DNA from: Parafrankia sp. EUN1f | GTDB lineage: Bacteria > Actinomycetota > Actinomycetes > Frankiales > Frankiaceae | Length of the DNA: 59,496 bases | Direction of reading: 5' to 3' | Assembly: GCF_000177675.1 (NCBI RefSeq) | Contig: NZ_ADGX01000050.1 | Span: forward strand, 1 to 59,496 | In this document: one piece after another, positions 8,181-16,726 of the stretch | How the letters are laid out: each line of letters starts with the position of its first letter | Numbering within the stretch: position 1 is the stretch's first letter | Notes under the pieces: model-generated | Told to the model about the DNA's origin: nothing | Databases searched by the model: none | Seen by the model: the letters and a program-made list of their open reading frames with translations, nothing else | Position numbers and translations under genes: made by a program

Positions 8181-9188
8181 TCAGGCGCCGCCGAAGGCCG
8201 GGGCGATCGCGTCGAAGGCGACAGCGAGGGGGCCCGGTGGCAGCGGCGGGCGGCGGGTGAGGTCCGCGACGAGGTCCGCGAGGTAGTCGCGGACGGTCCG
8301 GACTTCCGTTCCGAAGGTGTCCCGGCGGCTGTACAGGTGGCGCAGCCCCCGCTCCCGGTAGCGCCGGAACTCGGCGCCGTTCGGAGCGAACTGGACGGCG
8401 GGGAAGGGCGGCTTCGCGAGCCGGTCGGCGTAGTTCGCGGGGTTGTCCCAGAGCACCGGGAGAATCGAGTCCGCCGGCTTGCCGGTCGCCCGTTCGAACT
8501 CGTCCTGGCGTTGGGTGAAGTAGGCCCACTCACGGCCGCAGCCACGGCTGCCCATCAGGCTCACGCTGTAGAAGGGCATGAGGACGCGGCAGCCTGAGAG
8601 GGCCTCGACGAGCCCCGGGGACCATTCGATGCCCACGCTCAGGCTGGTGTCGACGTAGAGGGCCCGGGCCGGGCTTACACCGGTGACGCGAACAACCGCG
8701 GCCCGCAGGTCGTCGACGAACAACCCGAACTGATCGTCGTCGTCCGCCGCGTGGCCGTAGCTGACGAACACGACCGGCGGGTCATCGCCCGAGGCCGACG
8801 GTGCCGCGGTGGCCGCTCCGCTCCCGGTCGTCGTGGCGGCGGCAAGCGTGGCCTCGGGTCGGTCCGCCGGTCCACTGGCCGGCTTCGGACCGGCCGCCAG
8901 GTAGGGCTGCGCCCACTCCCGCAGCTTTCGGTTCCCACTGACGGCGAGGGCGGCCTTCACGAGGTCGACCAGCCAGTCGTCAACGGCCGCCGATTCAACC
9001 ACCCGGAGCGTGATATCCCGCAGGTCGGAGGCCTCGGGCGCGTAGTCGGCCAGGTGTCGATCAAGCTGGAACAGCAACAGCCGCTCCCAGTCGGCACGGG
9101 CCGGAAACGCCCTCCGCAGGACCTCGCCGAGTGCGCCCCGCTCCGGACCGGACAGAGCTCGGATCCGATCATCATCGAACAAACTCAT
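8181..9188 (-). CDS. EAD1-TIR effector protein
   Basis: This 335-aa protein joins an N-terminal effector-associated death-like domain (EAD1, about residues 8-95: ALSGPERGALGEVLRRAFPA, LLLFQLDRHLADYA, DWLVDLVKAAL) to a C-terminal TIR domain (about 138-315) through an Ala/Thr/Pro linker. The TIR part begins VVFVSYGHAADDDDQF and has CGREWAYF, with a glutamate (E220) at the position expected for NAD hydrolysis, so it may be an active NADase. The closest pattern is the FxsC-like TIR type. EADs recruit effectors to partners carrying the same domain. The divergent operon next door encodes two proteins with EAD1, which makes them the likely partners. The role in phage or stress defence is inferred from the family. 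Confidence 0.85.
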   Translation of the reverse strand: MSLFDDDRIRALSGPERGALGEVLRRAFPARADWERLLLFQLDRHLADYAPEASDLRDITLRVVESAAVDDWLVDLVKAALAVSGNRKLREWAQPYLAAGPKPASGPADRPEATLAAATTTGSGAATAAPSASGDDPPVVFVSYGHAADDDDQFGLFVDDLRAAVVRVTGVSPARALYVDTSLSVGIEWSPGLVEALSGCRVLMPFYSVSLMGSRGCGREWAYFTQRQDEFERATGKPADSILPVLWDNPANYADRLAKPPFPAVQFAPNGAEFRRYRERGLRHLYSRRDTFGTEVRTVRDYLADLVADLTRRPPLPPGPLAVAFDAIAPAFGGA

Positions 9189-9318
9189 CTGTTCCTGTCC
9201 CCTACGTGGAGCCGGAGGATGCCGTGCCGCTACCGTTATATCCGGACGGAAACGAGCACCGTTGAGGGCGGCGGTGAGCGGGCGGGGGGACATCGGCGTT
9301 GGCCGGGGTGCGTTCTTG

Positions 9319-10389
9319 ATGGACCTTGACGTTGACCGGCTTGAGGGGCTGACGGGCCCCCAGCTCCGGTCCTTCTTCAATGCGTTGAAGGAAGCGTTTC
9401 CCGAGCGCGCGGCCTTGGATCAGTTCCTCCTCTTCAACCTGGACAAGCGAGTCGGCGACTACGCGGGTGACGGCAAGGGCATCTCGGAGATCCTGATGGC
9501 GGTGTTGACGGCGGCCAAGGCGGAGGGCTGGTTGCCGCAGCTCGTGGCGGCAGCGAGCGAGGAGGCACCGTACGACAGGCATCCGTTACGGATCTTCGCG
9601 CTGAAATTCAAGCGCGAAGGGCAGGCACCAAACCCTCCACGTATGGGGGGTGGCGCCGACTCCGGCGGGCGGGCCTTCGTCCCGGCCATCGATCGTTACT
9701 TCAACAGCACCTTCTTCGACCTCGCCTCGGTGGACGACATCGTGCTGACCGCTGCGGGTACCGGGGCACCGGTTCTCGCTTTCGCCAGCACATACGCCGA
9801 GGACATGTACCTGGACAAGCTCCAGGTCCGGATCGAGGGCCTGGTCAGCGACGACGTCGCCCGGAAGACTCCGATCAACCTGCGTGAGGACATCCGGCCG
9901 CCCGAACTGTGGGCGGACGAGCTGTGCGGGCATCGCGACGAGCTGGCCTGGCGAGATCTGTCGTTCCGGGTCCACGTCGACGGGGTCGAGCGGGGGAGCG
10001 GCGACCGGATCCCGGCGGCGGTCGAGGTGTTCTGGGACCGCGTACGAAGCGATTTCATCGCCGGGCCCAGGCAACTGGTGCTGCTGTTCGTCAGTCGGGT
10101 CGGTATGGCTCTGCCGGACGACATCATCGTTCTCGACCCACCCCGCTTCACCCCGTTGGACGTCAGGAAATGGGCGCACGGCGCGGTGTCGCGTCTGGCG
10201 GAGACCCACGGCTGGCCGCTGGCACTGCGCTGGGCCTGGCAGGAGCAGCTCTGCCGGCGTGCCGCGCTCGGTCTCCCGGGCAGCGACGTTCTCGACGTCC
10301 GGGCTCTGTACTCGGCGATCGACGAAAGCGTCGATGAGCTGCATCGGGATCAGGCCGCCTTCCGCGGTCGACTGGAAGGAACCGGCTGA
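9319..10389 (+). CDS. EAD1 protein with probable inactive STAND-like domain
   Basis: The 356-aa product starts with EAD1 (about residues 5-88: LEGLTGPQLRSFFNALKEAF, FLLFNLDKRVGDYAGDG, EGWLPQLVAAAS). The rest (about 125-350) contains AAGTGAPVLAFAS, ELAWRDLSFRVHVDGVE, RQLVLLFVSRVGMALP and PPRFTPLDVRKWAHGAVS. It lacks a Walker A glycine-lysine loop. This matches my memory of the inactive STAND-like (iSTAND) domains in EAD systems, at moderate confidence. I took the ATG at 9319, where the EAD1 domain begins; longer frames start in the divergent promoter region. The stop overlaps the MoxR start (TGATG). It probably links the TIR effector to the MoxR-vWA core. Confidence 0.75.
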   Translation: MDLDVDRLEGLTGPQLRSFFNALKEAFPERAALDQFLLFNLDKRVGDYAGDGKGISEILMAVLTAAKAEGWLPQLVAAASEEAPYDRHPLRIFALKFKREGQAPNPPRMGGGADSGGRAFVPAIDRYFNSTFFDLASVDDIVLTAAGTGAPVLAFASTYAEDMYLDKLQVRIEGLVSDDVARKTPINLREDIRPPELWADELCGHRDELAWRDLSFRVHVDGVERGSGDRIPAAVEVFWDRVRSDFIAGPRQLVLLFVSRVGMALPDDIIVLDPPRFTPLDVRKWAHGAVSRLAETHGWPLALRWAWQEQLCRRAALGLPGSDVLDVRALYSAIDESVDELHRDQAAFRGRLEGTG

Positions 10390-11417
10390 TGCGTACCCGC
10401 CATCGGGTCGACACGTCCACGCAGTTCGACCCGGCCGCCGCCCTCCCGGAACACCGGCGCATCGAGCGGGCTGACCTGGAGCCGGTGCCGGCCACCGTCA
10501 CCGACACGGTGGAGGTCGGCCGCGAGCCCTACATCGCCGGCCCCCGGCTGGCCGAGGCGGTCAACGTCGCTGTCGCGTTGGGCCGGCCGCTGCTGCTTCA
10601 GGGGGACCCGGGCGCGGGCAAGACGCGGCTGGCCCATGCAGTGGCCTACGCGCTGGGCCTGCCGCTGGAGGAGATGTACGTCAAGTCGACGACCCGGGCC
10701 CAGGACCTGCTCTACACCTATGACGCCGTCCGCCGGCTGTACGACGCCCAGCTCCCGGCGGGAACAGCCGGAGACCCGGGGAACGTCGGCGACTACGTCC
10801 GGCTGGGGCCGCTGGGGCGGGCCATCGCCCGGGCCGAACAGGGGCGGCGCTCCGTCCTCCTGATCGACGAGATCGACAAGGCCGACATCGACTTCCCGAA
10901 CGACCTGCTGCGCGAGCTGGACCAGCTCGCCTTCGACGTCGCCGAGCAGCCCGGCCGCCGTCATGCCGTCCCGGAGGACCGCCCGGACCTGCGGCCGATC
11001 ATCTTCGTGACGAACAACGAGGAGAAGGTGCTGCCGAGCGCGTTCCTGCGACGGTGCGTCTTCCATTTCGTGGAGTTCCCGCGCGACGTCGGGCTGCTGG
11101 ACGAGATCCTGGCCGCGCATGACGTGCCCGAGGCGGCGCTGCGCGAGGGCGCGATCGACGTCCTGGTCCGGCTGCGATCGCTGAACCTGACCAAGCGGCC
11201 CGGCCTTTCCGAGCTGCTGGACTGGGTCGGCTACCTGCGGGCCGTCCAGACGCCGGTCGTCGAACTGGACCTCCTGCCCTACATCGGCGCGCTGCTGAAG
11301 GTGCGCTCCGACGTGGCGCTGGCTGAGGCCATGCCCGCACCTGGCACCGCCCCTCCATCCGGCCGCGCCGCGGCGGAGCGCCCGCCGCGCGGGCTGCCGC
11401 CGGGGGACGACGGATGA
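10389..11417 (+). CDS. MoxR-type AAA+ ATPase
   Basis: This 342-aa AAA+ protein has Walker A GDPGAGKT, Walker B LLIDEIDKAD, sensor 1 IIFVTNNEEK and an arginine-finger region FLRRCVFHF, followed by a helical lid. MoxR ATPases work with vWA-domain partners as chaperone-like remodelling machines; in EAD systems they form the NTP-dependent core. The C-terminal 35 residues are Pro/Ala-rich. Start and stop both overlap the neighbouring genes, so MoxR, vWA and the EAD1 proteins are translationally coupled. Confidence 0.92.
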   Translation: MRTRHRVDTSTQFDPAAALPEHRRIERADLEPVPATVTDTVEVGREPYIAGPRLAEAVNVAVALGRPLLLQGDPGAGKTRLAHAVAYALGLPLEEMYVKSTTRAQDLLYTYDAVRRLYDAQLPAGTAGDPGNVGDYVRLGPLGRAIARAEQGRRSVLLIDEIDKADIDFPNDLLRELDQLAFDVAEQPGRRHAVPEDRPDLRPIIFVTNNEEKVLPSAFLRRCVFHFVEFPRDVGLLDEILAAHDVPEAALREGAIDVLVRLRSLNLTKRPGLSELLDWVGYLRAVQTPVVELDLLPYIGALLKVRSDVALAEAMPAPGTAPPSGRAAAERPPRGLPPGDDG

Positions 11418-12586
11418 GCCCCGGCCCGCCGCGGTTCGTCACCGACCTGATCGACCAGCTGCGGCGGCGAGCGTTCATGCTCGGCCCCGAGGACGTGGCC
11501 GCGCTGCGCCAGGCTCTCGCCGCCGGCTTCGGCTGGTCCTCCCGCGCGGCGCTGGAGGACCTGTGCGTCACGCTGTGGGCCAAGTCGGACCGCGAGGCCG
11601 ACGTCGTGCGGGCCGCTTTCCTGCGGGTGGACGTGCCGGACCTCGACCCGCCGGCACCGGCCGAGGACGACCTCGCCGGAGACCTGGACGCCAGCAAGCC
11701 CGACGCTGAGCCGCATGCCGTCGCATCACCTGGGGCTGAAGCGGTACGTGCGGACCCGATGGGTGGCCTGCCGGCGCTCCCGGCCCCATCCTTCGCCGGG
11801 GTCGACCGCCGACTGGTGCTGGTTCCGCGCTACCCGGTGAGCGAGCGGGAGATCGCGCAGGCCTGGCGGCGGGTCCGCCGCCCGGTGCGGGTCGGCCCGG
11901 CTGTCGAGGTCGACGTGGAGGCATCCCTGCGCCGGCGCTGCGACAGCGGTGTGGCGACGGCGCCGGTCCTCGTCGCCCGGCGGCGCAACGCCGTCCGCAT
12001 GCTGGTCCTCATCGACGCGGGCGGGTCGATGACACCGTATGCCGACTATGTCCAACACGTCCGGGTCGCGCTGACGGAGACCGCCCGCTCCGAGACGACA
12101 ATTGTTCGGTATTTCCACAACGTGCCGGCCCCGAGCCCCGACCGACGGCTGCTGGACACGTTGTCCGACCCGTTCGCCGGCCACCTCGACGAGATCCTGC
12201 GCCGGATCTCGCCGCTGCCGAACGGCGCCGTCTACGCCGACCCGGCGCTGACCCGGGCGGAGCGGCTGGCCGACCTGCTCGACCTCGACGACGCGGCGGC
12301 GACCGGCGGCCCGACGGGAGCGGTGGTGATCGGGGACGCGGGTGCCGCCCGCGGCCGCTACGACCCGGTGCGGCTCCTCGACACGATCGCCCTTCTGAAA
12401 GCGCTACGGGAACGGTGCGGTCGCCTGGTCTGGCTGAACCCGGCGCCGGTCGGCCGCTGGGCCGGCTCGACCGCCGGGCGGGTCAGCCGGCATGTGCCGA
12501 TGTTCCCGCTGGCCACCAAGGCCGGCCTCGACGCGGCGGTGGAGGCCCTGCGCGGCCGGTCGGTCCTTGTGGACGCGCCGCTGTGA
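11414..12586 (+). CDS. vWA-domain partner of MoxR
   Basis: The 390-aa protein has an N-terminal helical part (about 1-90), an acidic and proline-rich linker, and a C-terminal vWA fold. The MIDAS motif is DAGGSMTPYADY (D-x-G-x-S) after MLVLI. A later segment TGAVVIGDAGAARGRYD carries the second metal-site aspartates. It resembles the actinobacterial vWA proteins paired with MoxR in conflict systems. The start overlaps MoxR by ATGA and its TGA overlaps the GTG of the next gene. Confidence 0.88.
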   Translation: MSPGPPRFVTDLIDQLRRRAFMLGPEDVAALRQALAAGFGWSSRAALEDLCVTLWAKSDREADVVRAAFLRVDVPDLDPPAPAEDDLAGDLDASKPDAEPHAVASPGAEAVRADPMGGLPALPAPSFAGVDRRLVLVPRYPVSEREIAQAWRRVRRPVRVGPAVEVDVEASLRRRCDSGVATAPVLVARRRNAVRMLVLIDAGGSMTPYADYVQHVRVALTETARSETTIVRYFHNVPAPSPDRRLLDTLSDPFAGHLDEILRRISPLPNGAVYADPALTRAERLADLLDLDDAAATGGPTGAVVIGDAGAARGRYDPVRLLDTIALLKALRERCGRLVWLNPAPVGRWAGSTAGRVSRHVPMFPLATKAGLDAAVEALRGRSVLVDAPL

Positions 12587-14427
12587 ACGCCGCCGCTGAC
12601 ACCGACACCGGCGACGCCGCGCGTCGCCGCTCGGACGTCCTGGCCGAGCTGCCTGATGGGCCACTGGCGCTGGCCGGCCACGCCGCCGTGCCGGTGGTCG
12701 TCGACGCCCGCCTGTTGCACCTGCTGCGGGTGAACTTCTTCCTCGATGACGAGCCGCTGGACTACGCCGTCGAGGCCGAACTGCTGCTCTCGCCGGTGTT
12801 CCGTGACATCGGCGACGGCCTGTTCGAGATCGAGCCGGAGCTTCGCCGGTTCCTGCTCACCTCGCTGCGCGCGCGGTACGGGATGGACCGGGTGCTCGCC
12901 GTCGCCAACCTGCTCTGGCAGTACGCCGAGCAGACCGGCACCTGGCGACATCGCCCCGAACTGGAAAAGGCCCAACAGCTCACCGCGCTGCACCTGCTCG
13001 ACCCGGAGGCGGCCGAACGCTGGCTGGCGGAGTCGGAGTCGACCGCGGGCACCGAGCACTCGCTGGCTCCCGGCTGGTTCGCGGCGATGCGCTACCAGTT
13101 CGCCCACCAGCCCGACCTCAGCCGCATCCCCGACGTGGAGGCGGCTGTGCCCAGGGTCGACGAATCGAAGATCGCGGCGATGGACGGCGCGCTGCGCCGA
13201 AGGGTACGGGACGCCCTCCTCGCCGTCTATCCGAACCCGGGAACGTTCGCGGAGCTGCTCTACGCGCTCGACAGGCCTTTGGCCTTCGGGCTGGAGAACG
13301 GCTCCATGACGGAAGTCGTGTTCAGGGTCGTCAGGCAGGCGCAAGCCGAGGGCTGGCTGGCGCGGCTGATCACCGAAGCCGCCAGGATGTACCCCGCCAA
13401 CCGCCAGCTCGCCGACGTGGTCCGCCTGTTCGAAAGCTCCGGTCGCGGCGTCGACGACGAGACTCCTGTCGACTCGTTGACCAGGTTTGAGGTGCAGGCC
13501 CTCGCGGCCGTCTATTCCGAGCGGACCGCTGCTGGTCAGCTGATTTCCCGGGCCGGTCTGAAACCCGAACAGCAGCCGCCGACGACATCAACCGCGATCG
13601 AGTACTGGCACGAGGTCAACGCCAGGCTCGTCCAGGGCATGCTCCCGGGTGCCCGCCGCCGGATTCTCACCCTCGCGGCTCACGACTTCCCCACCAACAA
13701 GGCGTTCCAGACGGGGCTGGCCGCCGCGCGACACGCCGAATCCGTGGCCAGCCCGCCTCGCGACGCCGGTGCGGAGCCGCGAACGGATGGCGGGCTGCCC
13801 ATGTACGGCACCGTCGTCGCCTTCGAAACCGTCAGCTACAGCGATCTCACCGCACTGGGGCAGAAGCAGCTGCGCGACGGGGTGCGGCGGATCATCGAGG
13901 ACTCCCTCGCCGAGGCCGGAATCCCCCGAGCGCTCCAGCAGCAGGACCGGGGCGACGGGTATCTCATGGTGTTCTCGGCCATCGTCCCGAAAGCACGGAT
14001 CGTCGCCGACTTCGTCCGCGAGCTTGGCATCGCACTGAACCTGTACAACGCGACCCGTAACACGCGCGGCCGGATCCGGCTGCGGGTCGCGATGCACGAA
14101 GGTGACATCCTGACCGACGGGACCGGTTGGGTCGGTGACGCCGTGGTGACCTGCGCGAGGCTGGTCGACTCGGCGCCCATCCGGGAAGTGCTCGCGGACG
14201 ACCAGGATGCGGACTCGGCCCTGATCCTTTCGTCCGAAATCTTCGATTCCGTGGTCCGCCCGCGGCTGCGCGGGCTCTCCCCGGGCGACTTCCGCGAGGT
14301 CGAGGTCACGGTGACGGCGAAGAGGTTCTCCGCCACTGCCTGGCTGGCGCTTCCCGGCCGCGGGGCGCCGCCCGGTCCGGAGAGCCGGGAACACACGGGC
14401 GATCTGGATGCCCCGTTCCCGGGCTGA
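12583..14427 (+). CDS. EAD1-EAD-nucleotidyl-cyclase-like multidomain protein
   Basis: This 614-aa protein has four parts. Residues 1-190 are a helical region common in these operons (VNFFLDDEPLDYAVEAELLL, QLTALHLLDPEAAERWLAES) that I cannot name. Residues about 193-285 are EAD1. Residues about 299-390 are a second death-like EAD of another family (LAAVYSERTAAGQLISRAGL). Residues about 407-590 are a class III cyclase-like domain. In the last, RGDGYLMVFS keeps the second metal aspartate (D458) and CARLVDSAP keeps the arginine. The first metal site reads AFETVSYS (E415 for Asp), and the usual Asn of VNxAxR is Val. It may therefore bind nucleotide rather than cyclise it. The GTG start overlaps the vWA stop. 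Residues from about 299 are strongly similar to the 33280-34806 protein. Confidence 0.82.
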   Translation: MNAAADTDTGDAARRRSDVLAELPDGPLALAGHAAVPVVVDARLLHLLRVNFFLDDEPLDYAVEAELLLSPVFRDIGDGLFEIEPELRRFLLTSLRARYGMDRVLAVANLLWQYAEQTGTWRHRPELEKAQQLTALHLLDPEAAERWLAESESTAGTEHSLAPGWFAAMRYQFAHQPDLSRIPDVEAAVPRVDESKIAAMDGALRRRVRDALLAVYPNPGTFAELLYALDRPLAFGLENGSMTEVVFRVVRQAQAEGWLARLITEAARMYPANRQLADVVRLFESSGRGVDDETPVDSLTRFEVQALAAVYSERTAAGQLISRAGLKPEQQPPTTSTAIEYWHEVNARLVQGMLPGARRRILTLAAHDFPTNKAFQTGLAAARHAESVASPPRDAGAEPRTDGGLPMYGTVVAFETVSYSDLTALGQKQLRDGVRRIIEDSLAEAGIPRALQQQDRGDGYLMVFSAIVPKARIVADFVRELGIALNLYNATRNTRGRIRLRVAMHEGDILTDGTGWVGDAVVTCARLVDSAPIREVLADDQDADSALILSSEIFDSVVRPRLRGLSPGDFREVEVTVTAKRFSATAWLALPGRGAPPGPESREHTGDLDAPFPG

Positions 14428-14723
14428 CCACTCGTCTGCGTGATCCGTTGCCTCGGTCAGAGCGGGATCTTCGTGCTGGTAGACGAGCGTGATCGGTGTA
14501 TCCGAACGGGCGAAGGGCTGACCGCCGCGCAGCGCCAGCAATTAGCCCCAAGGGGGATAAAAAGGACGCGCGGCCACTTGGTAACCCGCAAGAAGTGAGG
14601 ATTTTGGTTGCCGCAGCAGCCATAACCGTCACTTCTTGCTCGGAAGCCGCGACGGCAATGGCAGCCCGGGACTCGGGATTCTGCGACATGCTCTCCGCCG
14701 ACCACGGTCTTCAGCTGTTGCCC
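14428..14723. other. Convergent intergenic gap, no gene seen
   Basis: The 296 bp between the cyclase-like gene and the convergent GAF-EAL gene show no frame with recognisable protein features and no clear terminator hairpin. Confidence 0.5.
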
Positions 14724-16040
14724 TCAGCTGTGCTCCGAGGTCGGCTCCGGCGGCGAGGTGTCGGGCTGCGGGTGGGCCTGGTCGGCGTTCGGGGGCAGCG
14801 GGAGCGGTCCGGGTCGTGCGAGGAGGTGACCTTGTGCCTGGTGAACACCGGCGCCGATCAGGACGTCGAGCTCCGCGGCGGTCTCGACGCCTTCGGCGAG
14901 CACCAGCCCGTCGGTCTCCCGCGCGAAGCTCACGAGCGCGGTCGCGAGTGCGCGCCGGGCCGGATCGACGTCGATGTGCTGGGTGAGGCAGCGGTCCATC
15001 TTGATGAAGTCCGGCCGCAGCTGCACAAGGTGACGCAGGCCCGCGGAGCCGCGGCCGACGTCGTCCACGGCGACCCGGACGCCCGCCCGGCGCAGGACGT
15101 CCAGCGCGCGGTCTATCGCGGGGTAGTCCTCGATGTGGTCGTGCTCGGTGATCTCGAGGACGAGGCGGTCAGCGGGGAGGCCGACGATGATCTTGGCGAT
15201 GGCCCCGGAGACGATCGTCGTCGGAGACGCGTTGAAGCCGAGCCCGAACTCGGGTGGAAGCTGCGGCAGGGCGCGCAGCGCCACCCTGATCGCGGACACC
15301 TCGAGAGCGATGTCCAGACCCAGCTCGGCGGCCTCCGCGAAGCAACGCTCAGGGCCACCGAAACCTGGGGGGAACCGCGCCAGCGCCTCCGCTCCCATGC
15401 AGTCCATCGACGGAAGCTCGAAGACCGGCTGGAACGTCATCCGGGGACCGCCGTTGTCGATCAGCTGCCGGAACCGCCCGCGCCGTGCCTCCAGGTCCGG
15501 CGGCTGGCAGGAGAGTGACTCGGCGAGCACGCCGGCGAGCAGGATCAGGGACCGTGCCTGGCGACCACGTGCGGTGAGGACGCGGTCGTGGCTCAGGCAG
15601 CACAGCATCCCGTACAGCCGCCCGTCTGCCAGCACCACGGGAACCCCGAGGTAAGAACCCGCTCCGAGCCGCCCGGAGACCTGACCCTCGGCAGCCGACG
15701 TGCCTGTGCCTGTGCCCGGGCTCGCCTGACCGGCCGGTGCGGGTGGGTGGCCGGTGTGCCCGTGCGAGTGCCGTCGGTCGCCGTAGCGGACGGTCGAGCC
15801 GGGACGAACGCCGAACGAAGCCGCATCCCCACTGCAGGCCTCGATCACCTGGGTCCCGCCGATCAGCCGGGACAGCCAGCAGACATCCACTTCGAGGCAG
15901 CCGCGGGCGGTCGCCAGTAACCCGGCCACCGCCGCCGGCACCGGTTCCGGCCCAGCCACAGGCTCCAGCCCAGCCGGGCGCTCCGGGTCCGGCTCCCGCT
16001 TCGAGTCCGACTCGGGACGAACCGGGCACGGCGGTGCCAT
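14724..16040 (-). CDS. GAF-EAL cyclic-di-GMP phosphodiesterase
   Basis: The 438-aa protein carries a GAF-like sensor (about residues 30-180, interrupted by a Gly/Thr-rich insert) and a C-terminal EAL domain. The EAL residues needed for hydrolysis are present: EAL in GAEALARF, Asn in FNASPTT, Glu in LEITEHD, the Asp pair in VAVDDVGRG, Lys in DFIKMD and Glu in LAEGVETA. It is therefore probably an active phosphodiesterase that turns c-di-GMP into pGpG. The ATG at 16040 is my choice; longer frames run back through proline-rich sequence. It is last in the minus-strand order WD40-KAP, SBP-vWA, small membrane protein, EAL. Confidence 0.85.
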   Translation of the reverse strand: MAPPCPVRPESDSKREPDPERPAGLEPVAGPEPVPAAVAGLLATARGCLEVDVCWLSRLIGGTQVIEACSGDAASFGVRPGSTVRYGDRRHSHGHTGHPPAPAGQASPGTGTGTSAAEGQVSGRLGAGSYLGVPVVLADGRLYGMLCCLSHDRVLTARGRQARSLILLAGVLAESLSCQPPDLEARRGRFRQLIDNGGPRMTFQPVFELPSMDCMGAEALARFPPGFGGPERCFAEAAELGLDIALEVSAIRVALRALPQLPPEFGLGFNASPTTIVSGAIAKIIVGLPADRLVLEITEHDHIEDYPAIDRALDVLRRAGVRVAVDDVGRGSAGLRHLVQLRPDFIKMDRCLTQHIDVDPARRALATALVSFARETDGLVLAEGVETAAELDVLIGAGVHQAQGHLLARPGPLPLPPNADQAHPQPDTSPPEPTSEHS

Positions 16041-16183
16041 CGTGTCACCGCGATGCCCGCTCTCCGCCACGGCCCTCTCCTCCGCGCAGCTCCTCCCTCG
16101 GATGCTTCCCGGATACCCGGCAGGCACACAGCCGGGCGTGCGGGCACGGCCACGTGGCACGTGCCGGGGCTGGGACGTGCAGG

Positions 16184-16723
16184 TCAGAGATCGGGATCGT
16201 TGTGGAGCATGCCGTGCACCCGGTTGAAGCGCTCCCGCAGCTCGTCCCAGTGGACCGTTCTCGTCGGAGCGATCCCTCTGGAGACATAGAAGCTGTCCAG
16301 AAAGCGCGTGAGGTAAGCGACGTCCAGGCTCAGGTCGCGGGCCATCGCCTCCCGCGCCGCGGCCTCCTCGATACCGGCGATCACGTGTTCCCGCCGAAGG
16401 ATCAGCAGCTCGACCGTGTCGGCCAGCTCGCACACCTCGTCGGCGCGGGAGTGGGCGGGATGGTCCGCTCCGAGGTCCTCCCTCCACGCCCGCACCAGCC
16501 GGACGGCGTCCGCCGCTCCCAGCGGGTGCGGCTGCGGAGGCGGGGGCGGCGGTTGCGGGCCGCGTCGGGTGGCCGTGATCAGGACGAGGCCCGCCGTCAC
16601 CGGCCCGGCCACACCGGCCAGCCACGGCCACGGCCCGACCAGCCCGGCCACGAACGCGCCGAGTCCGAGCACGACGGCCTCGCCGACCCCGACCGGATCC
16701 TGGAACCGCTGTGGAAGCGCCAC
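16184..16723 (-). CDS. Small membrane protein, unknown function
   Basis: The 179-aa product starts at a GTG four bases after the vWA-protein stop. Residues about 14-52 form two closely spaced hydrophobic helices (VVLGLGAFVAGLVG, then a stretch through AGPVTAGLVLITA). A proline run (PQPPPPPPQPHP) follows, and then a charged helical cytoplasmic part ending HWDELRERFNRVHGMLHNDP. I do not recognise a family. Tight spacing suggests that it works with the upstream solute-binding/vWA protein at the membrane. Confidence 0.7.
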   Translation of the reverse strand: MALPQRFQDPVGVGEAVVLGLGAFVAGLVGPWPWLAGVAGPVTAGLVLITATRRGPQPPPPPPQPHPLGAADAVRLVRAWREDLGADHPAHSRADEVCELADTVELLILRREHVIAGIEEAAAREAMARDLSLDVAYLTRFLDSFYVSRGIAPTRTVHWDELRERFNRVHGMLHNDPDL

Positions 16724-16726
16724 CGT

